A stretch of DNA of 64,000 nucleotides, taken from positions 1 to 64,000 of the forward strand of contig DASWIX010000078.1 of NCBI GenBank assembly GCA_036397455.1, read 5' to 3'. The position numbers were made by a program, and so were the translations under genes. A model generated the notes under the pieces. That model was not told the origin of the DNA. It made no database searches and was given only the letters and a program-made list of their open reading frames with translations. Origin of the DNA: JADFNB01 sp036397455 (GTDB taxonomy: Bacteria; Gemmatimonadota; Gemmatimonadetes; Gemmatimonadales; GWC2-71-9). This document shows positions 35,749-43,251 of the stretch, one piece after another (position 1 is the stretch's first letter; every line of letters begins with the position of its first letter).

Positions 35749-36189
35749 TCAACCCTCCGCGTCCGCCGGACCAGCCGCCTTCCGTTTCGTGAGCCATGCG
35801 TCGAGGCTGAACGTACCCCCACCCCACGCGGCGAACAGCAACCATATGAATGAATAGAGCAGCACCGTCTCGCCGCGGTTTTCCCACCACCACATCTCGC
35901 CGCTCCGCCACCAATGCATCCAGAAATAGGCCACCGCCATCTCACCGGATGCGACGAACGCGGCGGGGCGCGTGAACAGCCCAAGGGCGATCAACGCACC
36001 GGCGGTCACCTCGACCGTACCGGCAATCCCAAAGCGGCTCATCAGGTCGACCGTTCCACCGTCCGCACCAAACCCGCCGAACCACCCGAACATCTTCTGT
36101 GCGCCATGTGAGAAAAAGGCGAGCCCCGCCGCGATACGCAGCGCGTTTTGCGCGATCGCGCGGTACGCCGCGATCCGATCACCGGTCAT
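35749..36189 (-). CDS. DoxX-family membrane protein
   Basis: 146 residues with four predicted helices. 'ALRIAAGLAFFSHGAQKMFG' is the DoxX signature, and 'GTVEVTAGALIALGLFTRPA' and 'LLYSFIWLLFAAWGGG' follow. Members are tied to redox or quinol chemistry but usually lack a defined role. ATG 36189 has AGGAAGGCGGG just upstream; the longer frame has no support. Convergent with the MBL-fold gene, 18 bp apart. Confidence 0.9.
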   Translation of the reverse strand: MTGDRIAAYRAIAQNALRIAAGLAFFSHGAQKMFGWFGGFGADGGTVDLMSRFGIAGTVEVTAGALIALGLFTRPAAFVASGEMAVAYFWMHWWRSGEMWWWENRGETVLLYSFIWLLFAAWGGGTFSLDAWLTKRKAAGPADAEG

Positions 36190-36371
36190 GACGTCCCGCC
36201 TTCCTTTGAACGTGACATGGAACCACATTGTCGCTGGCGCACGCCCAGCGGAAGGCCAGGCGCCCGACTCCAGGAACCCCAAGATCGCGCGATGGTTCCA
36301 GCGCGGGCGCGCCAACCAGCGCCATCCTTCTGCCCCGGGACGCACCATGTCCGGACAACAGACGCATACCG

Positions 36372-36566
36372 AGATCCTCGCCGAACGACCTAGCGGTGCC
36401 GTTGGGGAAGCGTGGCATCGACAAGGTCATCCTCGGCGGCATGTCGGCGGACCTCTGCGATTCCTACGTGGCGGCGCTGCTCGACTTCAGGACGATCGCG
36501 AGCGGGGTGCGGACGACGGAGCAGGTGGTGCAGGTGATGGCGGCAGCGCGGCCTGCAGCTGTCTGA
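36372..36566 (+). pseudogene. Isochorismatase-like cysteine hydrolase, internal deletion
   Basis: In-frame codons read 'LAVPLGKRGIDKVILGGMSA' followed directly by 'DLCDSYVAALLDFRTIASGV' and 'RTTEQVVQVM'. In intact family members the segment ending in the catalytic Cys ('GMSADLC') is followed by ~40-50 residues before the 'Y-x-A-A-L-x-N-F-R-x-I-A' helix. Here the two are fused, so an internal stretch is gone, and the N-terminal half is also missing. The 3' end overlaps the NrtS gene on the other strand. Confidence 0.7.
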
Positions 36567-36786
36567 TCGCGCCGACGCTGGAGAGAGCGGAGACGCAGTA
36601 CGGCACCAACACGGTGAGTCCGATCCGGACGAGGCGGCCGGCACCGAGGTCGCCCCGCAGGATCGCGTCGCCGTGGTTGATCATCACGAGGATGGCACCG
36701 ACCACGACGGCATACTTGAGCCCGCGCAGTACCACCGTGCGATCACATACGAGCCGCCACCAGAGGCGCAGGGCGTCTCGGACCAT
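36487..36786 (-). CDS. NrtS-like nitrate/nitrite transporter
   Basis: 99-residue membrane protein with two hydrophobic helices: 'GLKYAVVVGAILVMINHGDA' and 'RIGLTVLVPYCVSALSSVGA'. The 'INHGD' and 'VPYCVS' signatures are those of NrtS, a small transporter implicated in nitrate/nitrite movement. GGAGAA lies 6 nt before ATG 36786. The Pro/Ala/Ser-rich C-terminal ~20 residues lie antisense to the isochorismatase remnant and look like an extension gained when that DNA arrived. Confidence 0.7.
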   Translation of the reverse strand: MVRDALRLWWRLVCDRTVVLRGLKYAVVVGAILVMINHGDAILRGDLGAGRLVRIGLTVLVPYCVSALSSVGAIRQLQAALPPSPAPPAPSSAPRSRSS

Positions 36787-36839
36787 GTCGGTTCTCCGTT
36801 TGCAGTTGGTGTAGAGTCGATGAGCAAGATACCGCCGAG

Positions 36840-36864
36840 CCCGAGAAGGGCGTTAGCCCTCGGG
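36840..36864. other. Hairpin just upstream of the histidine kinase start
   Basis: CCCGAG-AA-GGGC (36840-36851) folds against GCCC-TCGGG (36856-36864) around GTTA, with a two-base bulge. It ends 10 nt before the kinase ATG and could affect translation or act as an operator in the nrtS/kinase divergent region. Confidence 0.35.
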
Positions 36865-36874
36865 AAGTTCCCGG

Positions 36875-38593
36875 ATGCCCCAACCCGGGCCTAATCCCCC
36901 GAGGCCGCGGGCGCCACGGGAATCGGTCGTGGAGATGGCCGAGTTCCCGGACATGAACCCCGGACCGGTATTGCGATTGGACCGGGACGGGATCATCGAG
37001 CGGGTCAACAAGGCGGCGCGCGAGGTCTTCACGCGCGACGATCTCGTGGGACAGTGCTGGCTTGACGTCTGCCCGCTGATGACGCGCGAATGGTGGGACG
37101 GCGTGCTGCGGACCCCGGAGCCGGTCACGTACGAGGCCGACGTACACGATTGCTGCATCGTCTTCACCCACGCGCATCGCCCGGACGCGGCGCACGTCTT
37201 CGTCTTCGGCACCGACGTCACGGCGCGGCGCCAGGCGGAGCGAACGCTCGCCGAACAGGCCCGCCAACTCGCCGACATGGCCCGCTTCCCGGAAATGAAC
37301 CCGGGACCGGTGTGTCGTCTCGATCGTCACGGCTCCGTGGTACTCGCCAACGCCGCGGCTCGCCGCCTGTTCGATCGGGACACGCTGGTGGGGCTGTCCT
37401 GGCTCGACGTCTGCCCCGCGATCACGCGAGAACGCTGGGAGCACATCCTCGCCGCCTCCACCACATCGACCCACGAGACGTCGGTGAACGGCCGGGACAT
37501 GGTGTTCACCCACACGCCGGCGACCGAGGCCGGCCTCGTGTTCGTGTACGGCGCCGACGTGACCGAGCAGAAGGCGGCCGAGCGCGCGTTGCGCCAGACC
37601 GAGAAGATGGCCACCCTCGGCACGCTGTCCGCCGGGGTCGCGCACGAACTCAATAACCCGGCCGCCGCCGCGCAGCGCGCCGCCGACCACCTGCGCGAGG
37701 AGTTCGCGCGCTTGCAGGCGGTGCAGATCCGCGTGTCGGCGCTGAGGCTCTCCGAAGCCGAGCGGGAAGCGCTCGCCGGACTCGACACCCGGGCACGCGC
37801 CCGGGCGGGCTGCGCCTGCGAGCTCGACCCCTTGGCCCGGAGTGATCGCGAGGATGAGATCGAGACGTGGCTCGACGAGATCGGCGTCGAGGATCCACCC
37901 CTCGTCGCCGCGGCCTTGGTCGAGATGGACCTGACGGCGGACCACCTGCGCGCGCTCGCCGGCCCATTCGCCGGCGCGCACAGGGCGCCCGTCGCCGAGT
38001 GGCTCGGCCACGTCTTCCCGGTATACCGACTGCTCGACGAGATCCATCACGGTGCCGCCCGCATATCCGAAATCATCGGCGCGCTCAAGGAGTACTCGTA
38101 CCTTGGGCAGGCACCAGTGCAGGCCGTCGACGTCAACCAGGGGCTGCGCAACACACTCATCATCCTGCGCGGCAAGCTGAAGCAGGGCGTGACCGTGATC
38201 CAGGAATTCGCGGACGATCTGCCCCGGATCCAGGGATACGGAAGCGAGCTCAACCAGGTCTGGACCAACCTGATCGACAACGCCGCCGCCGCGATGGACG
38301 GCAAGGGACAGATCGTCTTGCGGACGCGCGGGGCGGACGGACGCGTCGTCGTCGAGGTCGAAGATGACGGGCCGGGGATTCCGTCCGAGCACCATTCCCG
38401 CATATTCGATGCGTTCTTTACGACCAAGCCTCCCGGTCAGGGAACGGGACTTGGCCTGCACACGTGCTACACCATCGTGGTCAAGAAGCATGGCGGCACG
38501 ATCGACGTCGAGTCACAACCCGGCCGGACACGGTTCGTGGTCGTGCTGCCATCCCAACTCCCTGCCGGCAACGCGGCCGCATCACAGCCCTGA
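36875..38593 (+). CDS. Sensor histidine kinase with duplicated PAS domains
   Basis: 572-residue soluble kinase. Two PAS domains (~22-120 and ~136-235) are clear duplicates: both start 'MNPGPVxRLDRxG' and contain 'WLDVCP'. The phospho-acceptor His is H257 in 'LSAGVAHELNNPAAAA'. A ~130-residue helical insert follows before the HATPase_c domain ('VWTNLIDNAAAAMDG' N box, 'VEDDGPGIP' G1, 'GTGLGLHTCYTIV' G2). No transmembrane helix is seen, so it senses an internal or diffusible signal. Conserved Cys in the PAS domains (C66, C93-C94, C180) hint at redox or metal sensing. The gene for its likely partner follows after 15 bp. Confidence 0.92.
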   Translation: MPQPGPNPPRPRAPRESVVEMAEFPDMNPGPVLRLDRDGIIERVNKAAREVFTRDDLVGQCWLDVCPLMTREWWDGVLRTPEPVTYEADVHDCCIVFTHAHRPDAAHVFVFGTDVTARRQAERTLAEQARQLADMARFPEMNPGPVCRLDRHGSVVLANAAARRLFDRDTLVGLSWLDVCPAITRERWEHILAASTTSTHETSVNGRDMVFTHTPATEAGLVFVYGADVTEQKAAERALRQTEKMATLGTLSAGVAHELNNPAAAAQRAADHLREEFARLQAVQIRVSALRLSEAEREALAGLDTRARARAGCACELDPLARSDREDEIETWLDEIGVEDPPLVAAALVEMDLTADHLRALAGPFAGAHRAPVAEWLGHVFPVYRLLDEIHHGAARISEIIGALKEYSYLGQAPVQAVDVNQGLRNTLIILRGKLKQGVTVIQEFADDLPRIQGYGSELNQVWTNLIDNAAAAMDGKGQIVLRTRGADGRVVVEVEDDGPGIPSEHHSRIFDAFFTTKPPGQGTGLGLHTCYTIVVKKHGGTIDVESQPGRTRFVVVLPSQLPAGNAAASQP

Positions 38594-38608
38594 GGAGAAC
38601 GAGCGAGC

Positions 38609-40270
38609 ATGTCGAAACCCATCATCCTGTCCATCGACGACGAACCGGAAGTGCTGAACGCGGTCGAGCGCGACCTGCGGCAGCACTACCGTAAGGAGTA
38701 TCGTGTCGTCAAGGCTCGCTCCGGACAGGAAGGGCTGCAGGCCACGCGGCAGCTCAGAGAGCGCAACGCGCCGCTCGCGCTGTTTCTGGTCGACGAACGG
38801 ATGCCGCAGATGAGCGGGACGGAGTTCCTGGCCGCAGCCCGGCAGCTCTATCCCGACGCGCGGAAGGTGCTGCTCACGGCGTACGCCGACACCCAGGCGG
38901 CCATCGCGGGCATCAACAAGGTCGGCCTGGATCACTACCTGATGAAGCCGTGGGACCCGCCGGACGAATTCCTCTATCCCGTACTCGATGATCTGTTGAG
39001 CGACTGGGCCGCCGCGTTCCGGCCTCCGTTCGAAGGTATCCGTGTCGCGGGAACCATGTGGTCACCCGACAGCCACGCGGTGAAGGACTTCCTGTCGCGC
39101 TACCAGATTCCGTATGAGTGGGTCGACCTGGAAACCGATGACGCGATGCGCGCCGTGATCGAGACGATGTCGCCGGACCTGCGACGGCTGCCCGCGGTGT
39201 TCTTCCCGGACGGTGAGCCGATCGTGGCCCCGACGACCCGCGACCTCGCCGAACGGCTCGGCCTGCAGACCCGCGCGACCCACCCGTTCTACGACTTGGT
39301 GGTGGTCGGCGCGGGGCCCGGGGGGTTGGCGGGGGCCGTGTACGGCGCGTCGGAAGGGCTCCGCACACTCCTGCTGGAGCGCGACGTGCCTGGTGGTCAG
39401 GCCGGCACGAGTTCCGCCATCGAGAACTACCTCGGGTTTCCGAACGGGATCACCGGTGCCGACCTCGCGCGCCGGGCCGCGGCGCAGGCAGCGCGATTCG
39501 GAACCGAGCTGGTCGCGCCCTGTGGCGTCGACGCGTTGCGACACGAGCATCCGTATCACTTCCTCGCGCTCGACAACGGAACGGAGATCAGCTGCTACGC
39601 GATGCTCGTCGCCACCGGGATGCACGTCCGCCGGCTGGACGTGCCGGGCATCGACGAGCTGAGCGGGGCCGGTGTGTACTACGGCGCCGCGCTCAGCGAG
39701 GCCGCCGCGTGCCGCGACAAGGACGTGTTCATCGTCGGGGGTGCCAACTCCGCCGGCCAAGCCACCATGCTGATCTCGCGCTACGCGCGAAAGGTCACGA
39801 TGCTGGTGCGGGGACCGTCGCTCACGGCGTCGATGTCCAAGTACCTGGTCTCACGGATCGAGGAGGCGCCGAACGTCGAGGTCCGGACGGACACCATGGT
39901 GACGGCGGTAGCCGGGAAACGCCGTTTGGAGACGATTACACTCAGCGGACCCGGCGGGGGAGACCCCGTCACGGTTCCGGCCGAAGCCATGTTCATCTTC
40001 ATTGGCGCTGCTCCGCGATCCGACGCGTTTGCCGGCGTCATCGAACTGGACCCCCAGGGGTTCGTCCTCACGGGGACGGATCTGCTGCACCACGGGAGTC
40101 GACCAAAGGGATGGCTTCCCGCCCGTGACCCGTTCCTGCTCGAGACGTCGGTTCCCGGGATCTTCGCCGCGGGCGATGTGCGACACGGGTCCACCAAGCG
40201 CGTTGCGGCGGCCGTCGGGGGAGGCTCGGCAGCCATTGGGGTGGTGCACAAATATCTCGAGACCGTGTAG
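38609..40270 (+). CDS. Response regulator fused to a thioredoxin-reductase-like flavoprotein
   Basis: 553 residues in three parts. REC domain (~4-125): acidic D10-D11, phospho-site D62, T90, K113, so phosphorylation is likely. A thioredoxin/glutaredoxin-like segment (~140-220) reads 'WSPDSHAVKDFLSRYQIPYE', without a CxxC. The FAD/NAD(P) part follows: 'VVGAGPGGLAGAVYGASEG', 'GGQAGTSSAIENYLGFP', 'VFIVGGANSAGQA' and 'GIFAAGDVRHGS'. The CxxC of true thioredoxin reductases is replaced by 'YYGAALSEAAA', so it cannot reduce thioredoxin by the usual route. It follows the histidine kinase by 15 bp, with AGGAG upstream. It is probably a phosphorylation-controlled oxidoreductase. Confidence 0.92.
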   Translation: MSKPIILSIDDEPEVLNAVERDLRQHYRKEYRVVKARSGQEGLQATRQLRERNAPLALFLVDERMPQMSGTEFLAAARQLYPDARKVLLTAYADTQAAIAGINKVGLDHYLMKPWDPPDEFLYPVLDDLLSDWAAAFRPPFEGIRVAGTMWSPDSHAVKDFLSRYQIPYEWVDLETDDAMRAVIETMSPDLRRLPAVFFPDGEPIVAPTTRDLAERLGLQTRATHPFYDLVVVGAGPGGLAGAVYGASEGLRTLLLERDVPGGQAGTSSAIENYLGFPNGITGADLARRAAAQAARFGTELVAPCGVDALRHEHPYHFLALDNGTEISCYAMLVATGMHVRRLDVPGIDELSGAGVYYGAALSEAAACRDKDVFIVGGANSAGQATMLISRYARKVTMLVRGPSLTASMSKYLVSRIEEAPNVEVRTDTMVTAVAGKRRLETITLSGPGGGDPVTVPAEAMFIFIGAAPRSDAFAGVIELDPQGFVLTGTDLLHHGSRPKGWLPARDPFLLETSVPGIFAAGDVRHGSTKRVAAAVGGGSAAIGVVHKYLETV

Positions 40271-40318
40271 AACCGGGTCGGTCCCTGACGGTATGGCCCC
40301 TCGAAAGGATTCCCTGTC

Positions 40319-42607
40319 ATGATCAAGGTCCCTTGCATCACGGTTGGGTTACTCGCCTGTGCGATCGCGCCAACGCTACCGGCCCAGGACCAACTCGGCC
40401 GCGGCGTGTCCATGCTGGGAGATCAGGTCATCCTGGTCAAGTCAGCTCCCGGGCGCGGACCGGCGGCCACATTTGTCTATCGCTACGCGAACGGCGTCTG
40501 GGACCTCTCGTCCCGCATCACGACGGAGGGGACCGCCGTCGGCGGACAGAGCCTGAGTGGGTCGGTGGCCATCGCCGGCGACCGCTTCATCGTCGGTAGC
40601 GGCGATCCGACCGGGATGTGGGGAGCGCACGTGTTCTCCCAGACGGGCGGCGAGTGGGCCGAAGATGGCGCCTTGTACCAGGTCGATCCGCGCGCCGTCG
40701 CACCCGTGGAGGGTGGCACGGCGCCAGTGAGCCTCGGCGCGGTGATGCAGATTCTGCAACCCCCCCTCCGCACGGTGGCCGCCGACGGCGACCGGGCGGT
40801 GCTGTCCGTGATCACCGGACCCACTGAGCACCGCGGCATCCGGGTGTACGAGTTCACGGGCGGTAGGTGGGAGGAACGCGCCCGCCTGGACCCGCCGGAA
40901 GATCCGGGTCTGTTGTTCGGCCGCGCGGTGGCCATCGCGGGTGACGTGGTGGCCGTCGGCGCACCTGGCTACGGCGATGCCGGCGCGGTCGTGGTCTACG
41001 CGCGACAGGACGGCGGGCAATGGACGCGGCAAACGATCCTGAGCCCTGAGGGTCTGGACCCGCGCAGTCGTTTTGGGACGTCGGTCGCCATGGATGGCGG
41101 GACGCTCGTGGCCGGCGCGCCGGCGGCACAGGGCGGGGCCGGGATGGTCGTATCGTATGCCCACAACGGATCGACGTGGACGGAGACCGAACGCCTGGCA
41201 CCCGTGGGGGAGACCGGCAACCGCCAGTTCGGGACCGCACTCGCACTGTACGACGCGGACCTGGTCGTCGGTGCGCCTGCCGCCGCGGAGCGCCGCGGCG
41301 CGCTGTACCATTATGTCCGCCCCGCGAACGGGGCCTGGCATCTGCAGGGCTCACTGACCGCCGACGACCTCGACCCCGGCGCCCAGCTTGGCGCGGCGGT
41401 CGCCGCCGGGCCGGGCGGGGTCGTGGCCGGCGCCCCGGGGGCGGACGGGAGTCGCGGGCGCGCGCTCGTCTTCAGGCGAATCGACGGCGGTTGGGAAGGA
41501 CCCGACTGGATCCGATTGGGCGGAGACCTGGCGTCCCATGCCGGCGAAGAGGTGCGATGCGCCGACGGCGATGCCGCCGGGTTCCCGTGCGACCACGTCG
41601 ATCTCGAGGCGTTCCTCACCCTGGACGCGCTCGGTGGTAGTTCGGATGAGCGCGTGAGCGATCTGTGGGGCTGGACCGACCCCATGTCGCGCCGGGAGTA
41701 TGCGCTGGTGGGACGTACCGGCGGTCTCGTGTTCGTCGACATCACCGACGCGACCCAGCCAACCGTGCTGGGCCTGATGCCGGCCAATCCCAGCGGCGCG
41801 CGCGACATCAAGGTCTACAAGGATCACGCGTTCATGACCGGCGACGGCGCCGGCACGCACGGGTTGCTCGTGTTCGACCTTACACGGCTGCGCGATGTGC
41901 GGCTGCCGCCGGTGGCATTCGAGCCGGATGTCCGCTACGACAATATCGCGAGCGCGCATAACCTCATCATCGACACGGAAGCGGGGTTCGCGTATCCCGT
42001 GGGCGCGAGCGGCGGTGGCGAGACGTGTGGCGCGGGCCTGCACATGATCGACATTCGGATCCCCAAACAGCCGACCTTCGCCGGGTGTTACACCGACGAC
42101 ATCGGCCTGCTGGCACCGGGCCGAACCCACGACGGCCAATGCGTGGTGTACCGCGGGCCGGACGAAGACTACCGCGACAGGCAACTCTGCTTCGCGTCGA
42201 ACGAAACCGGACTGCGCATCGTCGATGTCACCGACAAGGCGAACCCGGCACCCATCGCGGTGGCGCGCTATCCGGGCGCGGGCTACGTCCACCAAGGCTG
42301 GCTCACCGAGGATCAGCACTATTTCTACCTCGATGACGAGTTGGATGAGATCATCGGCAGCGCCGACCGCACCCGCACCCTGATCTGGGACGTACGCGAC
42401 CTCGACGACCCGATGTTGGTGGGAGCATTCCGCGGGACGACCACCGCCACCGACCACAATCTCTACATCGTGGGTGACCGGATGTACCAGGCGAACTATC
42501 AGGCGGGGTTGCGCGTCATCGACATCAGCGATCCCGAGCACCCGACCGAAGTCGCCTATTTCGATACGACCCCCTACGACGGCAACCGGCGGTCGCTCGT
42601 GCCCTAG
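40319..42607 (+). CDS. Secreted choice-of-anchor B protein with FG-GAP-like repeats
   Basis: 762 residues with a signal peptide ('TVGLLACAIAPTLPAQ'). The N-terminal half holds FG-GAP-like propeller repeats: 'FGRAVAIAGDVVAVGAPGYG', 'FGTSVAMDGGTLVAGAPAAQ' and 'LGAAVAAGPGGVVAGAPGAD'. The C-terminal half (~400-762) is the choice-of-anchor B domain with 'WGWTDPMSRREYALVGRTGG', 'VFVDITDATQP' and 'RMYQANYQAGLRVIDISDPE'. Cell-surface or exported role; no enzymatic motif seen. No C-terminal sorting tail follows, so anchoring is unclear. ATG 40319 has AAGGA upstream. It ends 7 bp from the convergent DinB gene. Confidence 0.88.
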   Translation: MIKVPCITVGLLACAIAPTLPAQDQLGRGVSMLGDQVILVKSAPGRGPAATFVYRYANGVWDLSSRITTEGTAVGGQSLSGSVAIAGDRFIVGSGDPTGMWGAHVFSQTGGEWAEDGALYQVDPRAVAPVEGGTAPVSLGAVMQILQPPLRTVAADGDRAVLSVITGPTEHRGIRVYEFTGGRWEERARLDPPEDPGLLFGRAVAIAGDVVAVGAPGYGDAGAVVVYARQDGGQWTRQTILSPEGLDPRSRFGTSVAMDGGTLVAGAPAAQGGAGMVVSYAHNGSTWTETERLAPVGETGNRQFGTALALYDADLVVGAPAAAERRGALYHYVRPANGAWHLQGSLTADDLDPGAQLGAAVAAGPGGVVAGAPGADGSRGRALVFRRIDGGWEGPDWIRLGGDLASHAGEEVRCADGDAAGFPCDHVDLEAFLTLDALGGSSDERVSDLWGWTDPMSRREYALVGRTGGLVFVDITDATQPTVLGLMPANPSGARDIKVYKDHAFMTGDGAGTHGLLVFDLTRLRDVRLPPVAFEPDVRYDNIASAHNLIIDTEAGFAYPVGASGGGETCGAGLHMIDIRIPKQPTFAGCYTDDIGLLAPGRTHDGQCVVYRGPDEDYRDRQLCFASNETGLRIVDVTDKANPAPIAVARYPGAGYVHQGWLTEDQHYFYLDDELDEIIGSADRTRTLIWDVRDLDDPMLVGAFRGTTTATDHNLYIVGDRMYQANYQAGLRVIDISDPEHPTEVAYFDTTPYDGNRRSLVP

Positions 42608-42614
42608 CGCAAGG

Positions 42615-43205
42615 TTACTGCCCCTGTGGCCGGCTCCACGGCGGGACGATCTTGTTCGTGCGGGCGTACGCGATCGACTGACCGAGGTGCTCGTGCAGAT
42701 CGTTCGCCATCAGGCCGATGGCGGTCGCGAGGTCGACGGTGCGGCCGAAGAACGGCACCTGACGCGCGCGGTCCTCTGCCGACAACCCGGAAACGATACC
42801 CATCAGATGGGCGGCCGCCGACCGCATCTCGGCGATCATCTCGAGCTTCGACAACGGCTCGAGCCTGGCGCGTTCGGCTTGAAGTCCGTCGCCGGCAGCG
42901 GGCGCCTTGTCGAAGCCCCACATCGTGGGGAACAGGTGGCACTCCAGGACGAACAGGGCCATCACGTCGTGCACCGAGCGCACGCCTTCCATGGGCCGCC
43001 AGGCATACGTCTCTTCCGGGAACGCGTCGGCCAGCGCGAGGAACTTGTCCCGCATCTGCTCGAGGTCGGCCAGCTGGGCTTGCGCGGCATTCTGGAACTC
43101 CCCCCCCGCAGCCTGGGACCACGCCACCGAGCCGCCGGAGGCGGCCAGCGCCCCCACCATCCCAAGCACGCGGGACGCCCGGGGGTACCGCCTGATGTTC
43201 TTCAT
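42615..43205 (-). CDS. Exported DinB-family protein
   Basis: 196 residues: a signal peptide ('RVLGMVGALAASGGSVAWSQ') then a four-helix DinB fold. Metal-site His candidates: 'GVRSVHDVMALFVLECH', 'AHLMGIVSGL' and 'NDLHEHLGQSIAYAR'. Unlike the DinB protein at 32.6 kb it is exported, as is common in Gemmatimonadota. Function unknown. ATG 43205 is chosen because the signal sequence begins there. It lies 46 bp downstream of the tricorn-like protease gene. Confidence 0.85.
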   Translation of the reverse strand: MKNIRRYPRASRVLGMVGALAASGGSVAWSQAAGGEFQNAAQAQLADLEQMRDKFLALADAFPEETYAWRPMEGVRSVHDVMALFVLECHLFPTMWGFDKAPAAGDGLQAERARLEPLSKLEMIAEMRSAAAHLMGIVSGLSAEDRARQVPFFGRTVDLATAIGLMANDLHEHLGQSIAYARTNKIVPPWSRPQGQ

Positions 43206-43251
43206 GCTCGACTCCTTTGGTTTGTTGGTGACGTGGATACCGCGCAGACCC

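Noticed and set aside
38609..40270. Calling the fused flavoprotein a thioredoxin reductase
   Set aside because: The CxxC expected after the NAD(P) domain boundary is replaced by Ala/Ser-rich sequence, so that activity is not supported.
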